63,068 nt of DNA. It comes from Paracoccaceae bacterium (lineage in GTDB: Bacteria; Pseudomonadota; Alphaproteobacteria; Rhodobacterales; Rhodobacteraceae). The notes beneath the pieces were generated by a model. The model was not told where the DNA came from. It made no database searches and worked only from the letters and a program-made list of their open reading frames with translations. The stretch lies in assembly GCA_024304855.1 (NCBI GenBank), contig JAMWZG010000002.1, forward strand, positions 9,951-73,018, written 5' to 3'. Both the position numbers and the translations under genes were made by a program. The first letter of the stretch is position 1. Each line of letters begins with the position of its first letter. Shown in pieces: positions 1 to 8,142 of this stretch.

Positions 1-548
1 ATCGTGGTTTCGTCTTCGAAGGCGGCGACGGGAATCCACAGGTTTTCAGGTGCGGGCCCGCGGCGGATGCGGCCGGCACTGTCGTAGTGGGAACCGTGGC
101 AGGGGCAGAACCACCCGCCGAAATCACCGGCACCGTCGCCCATGGGAACGCAACCCAGGTGGGTGCAGACGCCGATCATCACCAGCCACTCACCCGCTTC
201 ATCCAGCGTGCGGTTCTGGTCCGATGCGTCCAGCGTCATGTCATTGCGGTTCTGCGCGTTCTGATCCGGAAGCTGGCTCACTTCGACGGCGCGCGCTTCC
301 TCGATCTCCGTTTCGGTCCGACGGCGGATGAACACCGGCTTGCCCAGCCATTTCACAGTCAGCTGGGTACCAGGCTCCACGCCCGACACATCGACGCGAA
401 TCGATGCGAGCGCCTGAACATCGGCGGACGGGTTCATCTGATTGACCAGCGGCCAGATAGCGGCACCAGCGGTTACGGCACCAGCGCCTGCTGTGGCGTA
501 ATAAAGGAAATCTCTGCGGGTGCCTTCGTGATCTTCTGCGTGGGACAC
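1..548 (-). CDS. petA: Ubiquinol-cytochrome c reductase Rieske iron-sulfur subunit (3' end outside window)
   Basis: Rieske [2Fe-2S] subunit of the cytochrome bc1 complex, passing electrons from ubiquinol to cytochrome c1 on the periplasmic face of the inner membrane. Both cluster-binding motifs are visible: CTHLGC near residues 128-133 and CPCHGSHY near 148-155, supplying two Cys and two His plus the disulfide cysteines. A single N-terminal membrane anchor with an RRDF twin-arginine-like start (residues 11-14) precedes the soluble domain, as expected for a Tat-exported Rieske protein. The start is a GTG at 548-546 with GGAG a few bases upstream; I see no in-frame ATG that fits the family start better. 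About 182 codons lie in the window and only the last few residues appear to be missing. The following genes (petB, petC) would be off the left edge. Confidence 0.93.
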   Translation of the reverse strand, partial: MSHAEDHEGTRRDFLYYATAGAGAVTAGAAIWPLVNQMNPSADVQALASIRVDVSGVEPGTQLTVKWLGKPVFIRRRTETEIEEARAVEVSQLPDQNAQNRNDMTLDASDQNRTLDEAGEWLVMIGVCTHLGCVPMGDGAGDFGGWFCPCHGSHYDSAGRIRRGPAPENLWIPVAAFEDETT

Positions 549-824
549 GAGGTTTTCTCCATTCCTGGGCCAAAGCTGGCCAAAATACGGGTCTCGGCCG
601 CGACAAGCGCAACCATTCCGAGGGGGTATGTAGCGGGGCAACCCCGACTCGTCCAGCGGACAATGCCGGACTCATGCAAACTGCGACCTTTGGTACATCA
701 CAGCCGATATTGTCGTCCACCGACGCCTCGACTATGTTCGGGCTTGTATAATGTCATCAATATGTTTGACACATCGTGAACCGGATCGCACGCGAACCGG
801 CCCCATCATCGAAAGGCACGTCCC

Positions 825-1475
825 ATGCTGACCCGCACCCTTGCCGCCTGTGCAGTAATGTCGATGTCTGCCCTGCCCGCGCTGTCCGAGACCGAGATCA
901 GCGTCTACGGCGGCTGGCAGACTGCACCGCACAGCAGTGTCAGTGGCACACGCGCCGATGGCAGCCGGTTTGACGAGAATATCGGCTGGGACGGCAAGTC
1001 ATTTGACATGCCCCCGTATTACGGTGTGCGCGCGATGTGGTGGCAGCCCAACAACATCGGTTACGGGATCGAAGTGACCCATGCCAAGTTCTATGCCCCC
1101 GTGGGCGAGATGCCTGCCGGTTTCTCACGGCTTGAGTTCACGGACGGGCATAACATCGTCACCGCCAACGTGGCCAAGCGTTGGCCCGGACTCTGGGCGG
1201 ATCGGTTCACCCCCTATGTCGGTGCAGGTCTGGGTATCGCGGTGCCCCATGTTGACGTGACCGAGAATGGCAATCGCACCTATGGCTATCAGTATACCGG
1301 CCCGGCCCTGCGCCTGACGGCAGGCGCGTCCTACGAATTGAACGCCCGTTGGTCGGCCTTTGGTGAATATCAGTTCACAGTCTCCGACAACGAGGCCGAT
1401 CTCGAAGGTGGCGGCACATTGGACACGCGGCTGATCAGCAACGCCCTGAACGTGGGTCTGTCCTTCCGCTTCTGA
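825..1475 (+). CDS. Outer-membrane beta-barrel protein (OmpA/lipid A oxidase-like)
   Basis: A 216-residue exported protein. Residues 1-21 form a signal peptide (MLTRTLAAC... cut near LSETE). The mature part is rich in alternating aromatic and small residues (VYGGWQTAP, YGIEVTHAKFYAP, VGAGLGIAVPHV, WSAFGEYQFTV) and ends in LSFRF, the terminal Phe typical of barrels assembled by BamA. Rhodobacterales relatives are often called lipid A oxidase (LpxQ-like), but the sequence alone supports only a small 8-strand barrel. It is divergent from petA and followed by a strong hairpin. A perfect TATAAT lies at 747-752 about 70 bases upstream, but I see no good -35 for it. Confidence 0.75.
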   Translation: MLTRTLAACAVMSMSALPALSETEISVYGGWQTAPHSSVSGTRADGSRFDENIGWDGKSFDMPPYYGVRAMWWQPNNIGYGIEVTHAKFYAPVGEMPAGFSRLEFTDGHNIVTANVAKRWPGLWADRFTPYVGAGLGIAVPHVDVTENGNRTYGYQYTGPALRLTAGASYELNARWSAFGEYQFTVSDNEADLEGGGTLDTRLISNALNVGLSFRF

Positions 1476-1488
1476 AGACCGACAAGTC

Positions 1489-1519
1489 AAAAAAGCCCTG
1501 CGTTGGCGCGCAGGGCTTT
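1489..1519. terminator. Bidirectional intrinsic terminator
   Basis: An 11-bp perfect stem (1492-1502 with 1509-1519, AAAGCCCTGCG) closes a TTGGCG loop. On the minus strand it is followed by six T, so it terminates the convergent GST gene well. On the plus strand the T-tract is short but lies within the stem end. Confidence 0.85.
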
Positions 1520-1553
1520 GTCATGTCAGCGCCACGCGCATGATGATCCACAA

Positions 1554-2159
1554 TCAATCCTTGGGCGCTGTCGCCACCATCGACGGGCGTTGCGAGAAAG
1601 CAGCATACCAATCGTCAAGCGCCCCACGATCCTTGCGCCACTGGCGCGCATCATGGCGGAAATCCAGATAGCCCAGAGCACAGCCGATCGCGAGCTGCCC
1701 CATGCAGAGCGGCCCTTCCAGATGGCTCATCCAGCGGTCGTTCAACGCATCCAGCGCACGGGAAACCTTGGCCCACTGTGCCTCGATCCAGGGTTCGAAA
1801 ACCATCTCGGCCGGGCGGATGCGGCGTTCATAGGTCATCGACACGGCAGCATCCATGATCCCGTCAGCCGTGGCTTCAAGCGTCAGCACCTCCCAGATCC
1901 GCGCCTCGGGGTAAAGTTTCCCGCCTGCGCGCGCGTCCAGAAAACGGGTGATGACCCGGCTGTCGTATATCGCGGGGGCATCGTCGCGCAGCAAAGCGGG
2001 TATCTTCCCCAGCGGGTTCGCGGCGGCCACTTCGGCGGCCGTTGTGATGGGCGTGGTCTTCACGCCGATCACCTCGACATCGGCAAGCTGCCCGGTTTCG
2101 TGCAAGAGCACATGCACCTTGCGCACGAAGGGCGACGCTGGCGAAGAAATGAGTTTCAT
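1554..2159 (-). CDS. Glutathione S-transferase family protein
   Basis: Cytosolic GST-fold protein of 201 residues. The N-terminal thioredoxin-like domain shows SPASPFVRKV (residues 6-15), the cis-proline region NPLGKIPAL and the glutathione-binding DSRVI. The C-terminal helical domain ends with the usual buried-helix segment (GQLAIGCALGYLDFR). The start is the ATG at 2159 because a strong GGGAGGA lies 5 bases before it; an in-frame start 18 bases further up has no such site. The substrate cannot be deduced. It is a single gene, convergent with the beta-barrel gene. Confidence 0.88.
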   Translation of the reverse strand: MKLISSPASPFVRKVHVLLHETGQLADVEVIGVKTTPITTAAEVAAANPLGKIPALLRDDAPAIYDSRVITRFLDARAGGKLYPEARIWEVLTLEATADGIMDAAVSMTYERRIRPAEMVFEPWIEAQWAKVSRALDALNDRWMSHLEGPLCMGQLAIGCALGYLDFRHDARQWRKDRGALDDWYAAFSQRPSMVATAPKD

Positions 2160-2223
2160 GATTGTCCTCCCTGACATTCCGGCGCGACACTAGGCGCGCG
2201 GCGCAGGGCTGTAAACGGCCAAG

Positions 2224-2314
2224 AGGGGGGGCTGTCTGCCCCCCAGGTCGAACCTTGTTCGACAAAGTCGAACCATGTTCGACGCCCCCCCGAGGATATT
2301 TCAGGCAAGAAGAA
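2224..2314. repeat. GC-rich intergenic repeat with two tandem palindromes
   Basis: A G7-C-TGTCT-G-C6 hairpin (about 2224-2244) is followed by two 17-bp near-identical imperfect palindromes (2247-2263 and 2267-2283, GTCGAAC...GTTCGAC) separated by AAA. Then comes CCCCCCGAGGATATTT (2285-2300) and a purine-rich tail. The terminal part matches other intergenic copies in this window near 40065, 46391, 51415 and 58151. Confidence 0.6.
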
Positions 2315-2327
2315 GCGGCTTGAGGGG

Positions 2328-3587
2328 TCAGGCCGTAAGCTGCGCGCCAGAGAGGCCGGTGATCCGGGCTGTCACGATGTGCCCCTCGGGTTGCGGGGTG
2401 GACAGGATGACTTCGGTGAATTGCTCTGTCCGGCCCATATGCGGGTTTTCCATCAGGATGTGATGATCGCGCCCGACCTGTTGCGCCAGATGGGCGGCGA
2501 CCTGCCTGTCTCCTGCTGCGCGCAGGCGTGCCGCGCGGTCCTTGATGGCCTGGCCTTTGACCTGCGGCATCCGCGCGGCAGGTGTGCCGGGGCGCGGCGA
2601 ATAGGGAAAGACATGCAGCCATGTCAGGTTGCAGTCATCGACCAACTTCAGAGAATTCTCGAAATGCGCCTCGGTTTCGGTCGGGAATCCGGCGATGATG
2701 TCAGCACCGAAGGTCATGTCGGGCCGCAGATTCAACGCCTCCTCGGTGAAGCGGATGGCATCATCGCGCAGGTGGCGCCGTTTCATGCGTTTCAGGATGA
2801 GGTCATCCCCATGTTGCAGAGACAGATGCAGGTGCGGCATCAGCCGAGGCTCGGTGGCGATGGCCTGCATCAGGTTGTCATCCACCTCGATGGAATCGAT
2901 GGAGCTGATCCGCAGGCGCGGCAGATCTGGCACCAGCCGCAGGATGCGCATCACCAGATCGCCCAGTTTGGGCGCAGCGGGCAGATCGGCCCCCCAACTG
3001 GTCAGGTCAACCCCGGTCAGCACCACCTCGTTATAGCCCGCATCGACCAGCCGCTTGATCTGCTCCACCACCACGCCTGCCGGGACCGAGCGGGAATTGC
3101 CGCGCCCGAAGGGAATGATGCAGAAGGTGCAACGGTGATCGCAGCCGTTCTGCACCTGCACATAGGCGCGTGAGCGTGTGCCGAAACCGTCGATCAGATG
3201 GCCTGCGGTTTCCGTCACGCTCATGATGTCATCGACCTGCACACGCTCGGTCTGGCCGATGAAATCGGGTGACAGCCGCGCCCAGGTCTCGGGCTGCATC
3301 TTCTCGGTATTGCCGATGACCAGATCGACCTCGGCCATGGCGGCAAAGGTTTCCGGCTCGGTCTGCGCGGCGCATCCGGTGACAATCAGGCGCGCATCCG
3401 GGTTTTCGCGGCGCAGGCGGCGGATTTCCTGCCGGGCCTTGCGCACCGCCTCGGACGTCACGGCGCAGGTATTGACCACGACTGCACCACTCAGCCCGGC
3501 CTGCGCCGCCAGCTCCTTCATCGCCTCGGTTTCATAGGCGTTCAGGCGGCATCCCAGCGTGGTGAACTTGGGCGGGTGCAGGGTCAT
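2328..3587 (-). CDS. mtaB: tRNA (t6A37)-C2 methylthiotransferase MtaB
   Basis: Radical-SAM enzyme that adds a methylthio group to t6A37 of ANN-decoding tRNAs (419 residues). Three N-terminal cluster cysteines are seen in [20 protein letters not shown] and VTGCAAQTE, and the radical-SAM triad is CDHRCTFC. The motif GCRLNAYE is diagnostic of the MtaB branch rather than MiaB or RimO. A TRAM-like C-terminal segment follows ([15 protein letters not shown]). The start ATG at 3587 overlaps the dapF stop by 4 bases (ATGA), so the two genes are translationally coupled. The reading frame stays open further upstream, but that part reads antisense-like in dapF and is not protein-like. Confidence 0.93.
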   Translation of the reverse strand: MTLHPPKFTTLGCRLNAYETEAMKELAAQAGLSGAVVVNTCAVTSEAVRKARQEIRRLRRENPDARLIVTGCAAQTEPETFAAMAEVDLVIGNTEKMQPETWARLSPDFIGQTERVQVDDIMSVTETAGHLIDGFGTRSRAYVQVQNGCDHRCTFCIIPFGRGNSRSVPAGVVVEQIKRLVDAGYNEVVLTGVDLTSWGADLPAAPKLGDLVMRILRLVPDLPRLRISSIDSIEVDDNLMQAIATEPRLMPHLHLSLQHGDDLILKRMKRRHLRDDAIRFTEEALNLRPDMTFGADIIAGFPTETEAHFENSLKLVDDCNLTWLHVFPYSPRPGTPAARMPQVKGQAIKDRAARLRAAGDRQVAAHLAQQVGRDHHILMENPHMGRTEQFTEVILSTPQPEGHIVTARITGLSGAQLTA

Positions 3588-4429
3588 TGCGCGCTGTCCA
3601 GAAAGGCCTGCGTGAAATGGCCCGAGGCCACATGCATCGTCGCGCCGGTCATCCAGACGCCATCTGCGCGCCAATCGACCTGCAAGCTGCCACCGTCCAG
3701 CGTGATCGTCACACGCCGCCCTGTCAGCCCCCTGCGCGCCGCTGCCACCGCCGTGGCGCAGGAGGAGGAGCCCGAGGCAAGCGTCACGCCCACGCCCCGC
3801 TCCCACACCCGCATCCGCAGGTGATCCGGGCCGATGATACTGGCGAACTGCACATTGGTGCGCTGCGGGAATAGCGGATGGTGCTCCATCTGCGCCCCGC
3901 GCCCGGCCAGATCCACCGCGTCGGCATCATCAACGAAAAAAGTGCAATGCGGGTTGCCCATTCCCGTCGCGGTGGGCGCCCCCTCAATCGGAAGGGTCAG
4001 TGTATCCATCGGCCCGGCCAGCGGGATCTCGGCCCAGTCAAGTTGCGGCTGCCCCATATTGACCGAGGTCAGGCCATCGCCCGCATCCATCGCCTGTAGG
4101 ATGCCGCGATCCGTGGTCAGTGTCAGGGCCGTCTGACCAGTCTCCTCCATCAGATACCGGGCGATGCAGCGTGTGGCATTGCCACAGGCGGCCGAGGTCG
4201 ATCCATCCGCGTTGTAGAAGGTCAGATGCGCATCGCTGCTGCCCCTATCTGAAATGACGGCCAACTGGTCGAACCCGATTCCCCGGTGCCGGTCGGCAAT
4301 GGCGACGATCAAGGCCGCAGACAGACTCACCTTTCGCGCGCGCGCATCCAGCACAACGAAATCGTTGCCCAGCCCGTGCATCTTCATGAAGGGCAGATCC
4401 GCCCGCGTTTCCTGTGCCATGGCGCGCAT
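3584..4429 (-). CDS. dapF: Diaminopimelate epimerase, second catalytic cysteine replaced by serine
   Basis: DapF interconverts LL- and meso-diaminopimelate for lysine and peptidoglycan synthesis. The family hallmarks are present: [12 protein letters not shown] near residue 17, ACGNATRC with the first catalytic Cys at residue 82, [11 protein letters not shown], and [10 protein letters not shown] near 209-218. The second catalytic Cys, normally in the ACGxGxC context, is Ser here: the motif reads ASGSSSCA, with Ser219 coded at 3775-3773 and the next Cys at 224. Either the enzyme works with Ser, or it has another activity or partner. Length (281 aa) is normal. The start could also be the internal ATG at 4420 or at the MKMHG residue; no convincing ribosome site decides it. 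Confidence 0.88.
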   Translation of the reverse strand: MRAMAQETRADLPFMKMHGLGNDFVVLDARARKVSLSAALIVAIADRHRGIGFDQLAVISDRGSSDAHLTFYNADGSTSAACGNATRCIARYLMEETGQTALTLTTDRGILQAMDAGDGLTSVNMGQPQLDWAEIPLAGPMDTLTLPIEGAPTATGMGNPHCTFFVDDADAVDLAGRGAQMEHHPLFPQRTNVQFASIIGPDHLRMRVWERGVGVTLASGSSSCATAVAAARRGLTGRRVTITLDGGSLQVDWRADGVWMTGATMHVASGHFTQAFLDSAQ

Positions 4430-4526
4430 ATACGCCGCGTCCGCAGGTTAATCCAGTATGACACCGCAAAAGGTGGATTTTCGGGGTTGACCCTATGCCC
4501 GCGTCTTTCTAGAAGCGCGCTCTAGT

Positions 4527-4602
4527 GGGCCGTTAGCTCAGTTGGTAGAGCAACTGACTTTTAATCAGTGGGTCGCAGGTTCGAATCCTGCACGGCTCAC
4601 CA
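4527..4602 (+). tRNA. tRNA-Lys (anticodon TTT)
   Basis: A complete 76-nt cloverleaf with encoded CCA. The acceptor GGGCCGT pairs with ACGGCTC (one G-U), the D arm is GCTC...GAGC, the anticodon stem ACTGA/TCAGT encloses CTTTTAA with TTT at the anticodon, and the T arm GCAGG/CCTGC encloses TTCGAAT. Confidence 0.98.
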
Positions 4603-4610
4603 CTAAATTC

Positions 4611-4646
4611 AAAGGCTTGGGCAGAAATGCCCAAGCCTTTTGCTTT
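4611..4646. terminator. Intrinsic terminator after tRNA-Lys
   Basis: A perfect 12-bp stem (4611-4622 with 4629-4640, AAAGGCTTGGGC) has an AGAAAT loop and a T-rich tail on the plus strand. Read on the minus strand it also ends the operon that finishes at 4682. Confidence 0.92.
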
Positions 4647-4681
4647 TGCAGAACGGTTGATGGCAGGCATCCCGCAAAAGA

Positions 4682-5089
4682 TCACGCGAAGGGTTGGCTA
4701 TCCCGGAACCAGCGCGAGGCGGCTGGAATCAGAGCCGTGGAATCGACCGGGGCCGCAGGGTTGCGATAGAGGCAATTCACGGAACCGATGCAGGTCGCAT
4801 CCACAACCAGCGGCAGGTTGACAATCATGCTGATTCCCTCTGCCAGGATCGTTGCATGATCGGCGAAATGGGCGCGCAATTCATCCGGGCCACGGCTGAT
4901 CAGAGCCGGATCAAGATGGTCGGATGCAAACTCCCATGCGGCGCCAGTCAAAGGTTTTTGGCCCGAGGCGGAGAACACCTCGGGCATGGAGGACCACAGG
5001 CGGCGCGCCACGCCGTTGTCGCGATCAAACAGCAAAACCGTGACAGCATCGGCCCCGGTCACGGACAGGATCGTGGCGCTGTCAGGCAT
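4682..5089 (-). CDS. GAF-domain-like small protein
   Basis: A 135-residue soluble protein that reads as a single GAF-type fold: a strand-helix start (ATILSVTGADAVTVLLFD), a central EGISMIVNLPLVV and the strand GSVNCLY. No HTH, kinase or other output domain is visible. It is the last gene of the TetR-TRAP-M24 operon and begins 3 bases after the M24 gene stops. Context suggests it senses or binds a small molecule related to the transported substrate, but that is inference. Confidence 0.6.
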   Translation of the reverse strand: MPDSATILSVTGADAVTVLLFDRDNGVARRLWSSMPEVFSASGQKPLTGAAWEFASDHLDPALISRGPDELRAHFADHATILAEGISMIVNLPLVVDATCIGSVNCLYRNPAAPVDSTALIPAASRWFRDSQPFA

Positions 5090-5092
5090 CTG

Positions 5093-6256
5093 TCAGCGCC
5101 CCGTCAACGTCAGGTCTTCCAGCGTCTCCGGCCCCCATGTTAGCGATGTGACGCCAGTTTCGGTCACAACCATCGTGTCAGAGAAGCGGAAGCCGCCGAC
5201 ACCGGGCAGGTAAATTCCCGGTTCGATGGAAAACACCATGCCGGGGGCGATGATCGTGCTGTCACCATCGGCGATATAGGGGCCTTCATGCGCGGTGACG
5301 CCCATGCCATGCCCGGCCCTGTGGATGATATTCTCGCCATAGCCGGCCTTCCTGAAATGCGCGGCTGAGGCGCGGTCCACCTCCTCCAACGGGCGACCCG
5401 GCTTCATCCCCTCGATCACGATGCGACGGGCCTCCAGCATGGTCTCAAAGGGGCGGCGCGCGGCTTCGGGCACATGGTTCAGAAAGAAGGTGCGTTCCAC
5501 CTCGGCACCATAGCCATTCAGGACCGAGTTGAAGACGGTGACATGGGGGCCGCCCTCTTTCATCTTCATGTCCAGATCGGTGAAGTTATGCGGATCATGA
5601 CTGACATCCGCATTCTGGATCAGTGTCATGATCTTGACGGCATAGGGGTTCACATTGGGGTTGTCGGCCACCATCTTGGCCATCACCTCGCGCCCGATGG
5701 TCGCGTTGATCTCGGCCTGCCCCATGCCGGGATGCGCTTCACGCAGCAGACGGTCATGCGCCTCGCATTTCAGGCGACAGCCATAGGCGATACGGCCCAG
5801 TTCATAGGCGGACTTCACCTCGCGCGACTGCTCGACAAGATCGGACAACTGCCCGCGCGCGCCCAGCACCGCAAAATAGACCGAAGGCAGGCGGCTATCT
5901 GCTCCGATGCGACCGTTTTTCGGCAATGCATCGGCCAGGCGGTCCGCCCATGTATGACCCTGCGGTGCAGGATATTCCGCATAGGGCAGCAGGTCCAACG
6001 CGCCGACATGGCGCACGTTCACATGGTCCAGTTCCAGACGGGGCACGACAAAGCGAAGCTGCCCCTGCGCCGGAATCACAAGGATAAAGGGGCGCTCATG
6101 GACGAAATTGGCAAAGTTCGTCAGCCACAGGATATTGTCCACATCGGCGGTGACAAAGGCGGCCAGCCCCTCGGCCTCCAACCGTGACTGCACCTTGTGC
6201 AGACGGTCAGACATTTCTTCTGTGGTCGGGGGAAGGAAGGTTTCGATAATTTTCAC
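5093..6256 (-). CDS. M24-fold (pita-bread) hydrolase lacking most metal ligands
   Basis: A 387-residue protein of the Xaa-Pro peptidase/creatinase superfamily: an N-terminal creatinase-like domain (residues 1-145) and a C-terminal pita-bread domain. The His ligand (GHGMG, His316) and one Glu (SIEPG, Glu345) are kept. Aligning the usual DxG...GYxxD...RT block to VFNSVLNGYGAEVERT gives Val241 for the first Asp and Glu252 for the second, and the last Glu (RIED) is Ser359 (RFSD). It is therefore probably not a classical dinuclear metallopeptidase; creatinase is a known metal-free relative. It follows dctM by 9 bases in the same operon, so it likely acts on the imported substrate. It is not DddP, which is longer and keeps its own metal ligands. 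Confidence 0.8.
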   Translation of the reverse strand: MKIIETFLPPTTEEMSDRLHKVQSRLEAEGLAAFVTADVDNILWLTNFANFVHERPFILVIPAQGQLRFVVPRLELDHVNVRHVGALDLLPYAEYPAPQGHTWADRLADALPKNGRIGADSRLPSVYFAVLGARGQLSDLVEQSREVKSAYELGRIAYGCRLKCEAHDRLLREAHPGMGQAEINATIGREVMAKMVADNPNVNPYAVKIMTLIQNADVSHDPHNFTDLDMKMKEGGPHVTVFNSVLNGYGAEVERTFFLNHVPEAARRPFETMLEARRIVIEGMKPGRPLEEVDRASAAHFRKAGYGENIIHRAGHGMGVTAHEGPYIADGDSTIIAPGMVFSIEPGIYLPGVGGFRFSDTMVVTETGVTSLTWGPETLEDLTLTGR

Positions 6257-6265
6257 GATACGCTC

Positions 6266-7579
6266 TCAATTCAACAGGGAGGGAAGCCAAAGGGTGATGG
6301 CGGGGAAGGCCACCAGAATAACCAGCGTCACAAGATCCATCGTGATGAACCATGTGACACCGCGAAAGATGGCGGGCATCGGGATTGCACCTTTCATCGT
6401 GCTTTGGATGACAAAGATGTTCAGCCCGACGGGTGGCGTGATCAGCCCGATCTCAAGCAGCTTGATCAGGATGATCCCGAACCAGATCAGATCGACACCG
6501 GCGGCATTGGCCATCGGCAGGATCAGCGGCGCGGTCAGCAGCAGCAGCCCGATCGAGTCGATGAACATCCCAAGGATGATGTAAAGGATCGACACCAGAA
6601 TGATCAGGCCGATGGGCCCCAACAGGCTATCGGCAAACAGTTGCGTCAGTGCGGTGTTCAGGCCGGCCACCGCAACAAAGCGCGTCAACAATGCGCCACC
6701 GATCACGATGATGAAGATCGAGGTGAAGGTGATCGCCGTCTGCCGCAGCGCCGTCATGAAGACCGGCAACCGGAAGGTTCCCATGAGGAGCGAGATCAGG
6801 ATCGCCCCAAGGGCACCCAAGGCCCCGGCCTCGGTCGGTGTCGCAAAGCCAAAGGAGATCGAGCCCATGACGATCGCGGCCAGCAGCGGAAGCGGTGTGA
6901 TGTCGCGCAACACCATCCAGAGTGGCAGGCGTTCCTCGACGAAATCGGTGCCTTCGCCCGCAAGGGACGGGTTCCTGATGCAGCGGATGATGATCATGCC
7001 CAGATAGATCACGACCGACAGAATTCCGGGCAGGATACCCGCCAGAAACAGCGCCCCGATCGACACATCGGCATAGACGCCATAAAGCACCATCAGAATG
7101 CTTGGCGGAATGAGAGAGCCCAGCGTGCCCGCAGCGGCAACCGCGCCACTGGCCAGACCCTGATCATAACCGCGCCGCAACATCTCGGGGATGGCGATGC
7201 GCGCCATGGCCGATGCCGTGGCAACCGATGACCCTGAGGCTGCCGCGAAGAGCGCACTCGCCAGAACGCTGGCACAGGCCAGATTGCCCGGAAGCCGCGC
7301 CAGCAAGACCCGCGTGGCCGAGAACAACCCCCGCGTCAGCCCGCTTTCCGAGGCAATGAACCCCATCAGCAGGAACATCGGCACGGCGGAAAAGCTCCAG
7401 TTCGTCGCAAGCTCATAGGGCAGACGCGCAACAGACCCCATGGCCGCCCGCAGGTTTGTCTCCAGCGCGATTCCGAAGAAGGCGACGGCGATCAGCGACA
7501 GGCCGATCGGCATCCGCAGCGCCAGAAGAAACAGCAGGATGGCAAAACCCCCTACCGTGGGCAGGAACGCCTCAAGCAT
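6266..7579 (-). CDS. dctM: TRAP transporter large permease DctM
   Basis: The 12-helix membrane subunit of a tripartite ATP-independent periplasmic transporter, driving sodium-coupled uptake. At 437 aa it has the family length and signatures: LALRMPIGLSLIAVAF near the start, GFIASESGLT, AAASGSSVATASAM, GTLGSLIPPSI, PTEAGALGALGA and LLEIGLITPPVGLN near the end. The start at 7579 is preferred because GGAG lies 9 bases upstream; the in-frame ATG at 7588 is directly adjacent to that site. It overlaps the dctQ stop by 8 bases. Confidence 0.93.
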   Translation of the reverse strand: MLEAFLPTVGGFAILLFLLALRMPIGLSLIAVAFFGIALETNLRAAMGSVARLPYELATNWSFSAVPMFLLMGFIASESGLTRGLFSATRVLLARLPGNLACASVLASALFAAASGSSVATASAMARIAIPEMLRRGYDQGLASGAVAAAGTLGSLIPPSILMVLYGVYADVSIGALFLAGILPGILSVVIYLGMIIIRCIRNPSLAGEGTDFVEERLPLWMVLRDITPLPLLAAIVMGSISFGFATPTEAGALGALGAILISLLMGTFRLPVFMTALRQTAITFTSIFIIVIGGALLTRFVAVAGLNTALTQLFADSLLGPIGLIILVSILYIILGMFIDSIGLLLLTAPLILPMANAAGVDLIWFGIILIKLLEIGLITPPVGLNIFVIQSTMKGAIPMPAIFRGVTWFITMDLVTLVILVAFPAITLWLPSLLN

Positions 7580-8069
7580 CGGGGTCATCTCCAAAAACAC
7601 GTTTGACAAGGACCAGCAGGGCGGTCGCGGTTGCCAGGGTGAAAACAACGGGCATGATCCATCGCACAGGCCAGATCGGCAGCAGGTTGACACCCATGGC
7701 CACCTCGCCGCGGGTGGTGGCGCGCAGGGCTTGCTCGAACGTGAACCAGGCCAGCAGACCATAGATTCCGATTGTCAGGACACCGGCGATCAGCCGCGCG
7801 ATCTTTTTCAGCCGGACAGAAAAATGCTGATAGAACAGATCCGTCTCGATATGACCTTTGGATATTTCCAGAAACATCATCGGCAAGAAGACGGCGGGCA
7901 CCATCCAGTAGTAGGACACGATCTCGGTCGTGGCGCTGAACGGGGCCTTGAAGATGGAGCGCATCAGCACATCAAGGGAAATCGTCAGCAGAATTCCCAG
8001 AACCGCCAGACCCGCAAGATTGGCCTGAAAAGACGCGAGAGCTTCGGCATAACGGGTAAGGCGTTTCAT
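7572..8069 (-). CDS. dctQ: TRAP transporter small permease DctQ
   Basis: A four-helix small TRAP subunit (165 aa) that stabilises the DctM transporter. Hydrophobic helices lie near residues 18-36, 48-66, 90-110 and 130-155, with the typical SLDVLMRSIFKAPFSATTEI segment between the first two. It sits between the dctP-like gene and dctM, overlapping the latter. Confidence 0.88.
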   Translation of the reverse strand: MKRLTRYAEALASFQANLAGLAVLGILLTISLDVLMRSIFKAPFSATTEIVSYYWMVPAVFLPMMFLEISKGHIETDLFYQHFSVRLKKIARLIAGVLTIGIYGLLAWFTFEQALRATTRGEVAMGVNLLPIWPVRWIMPVVFTLATATALLVLVKRVFGDDPDA

Positions 8070-8101
8070 GGCGTGATCCGGTGCTCAGAGGGAATGCAGG
8101 T

Positions 8102-8131
8102 CTGGCTGCCGCATGGGGGCGCGGCAGCCAG
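8102..8131 (-). other. Intercistronic hairpin between dctP and dctQ
   Basis: An 11-bp perfect stem (CTGGCTGCCGC, 8102-8112 with 8121-8131) encloses an 8-base loop, just after the dctP stop. There is no T-tract, so it is more likely a 3' stabiliser of the binding-protein message than a terminator. Confidence 0.7.
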
Positions 8132-8142
8132 CTATGCGCCGG

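Noticed and set aside
4527..4602. tRNA-associated integration site
   Set aside because: No integrase, no direct repeat of the tRNA 3' end nearby and flanking genes are core.
5093..6256. DMSP lyase DddP
   Set aside because: DddP is an M24-fold enzyme of roseobacters, but it is longer and keeps its metal ligands; this protein lacks three of them and has no DddP-like N-terminus that I can see.
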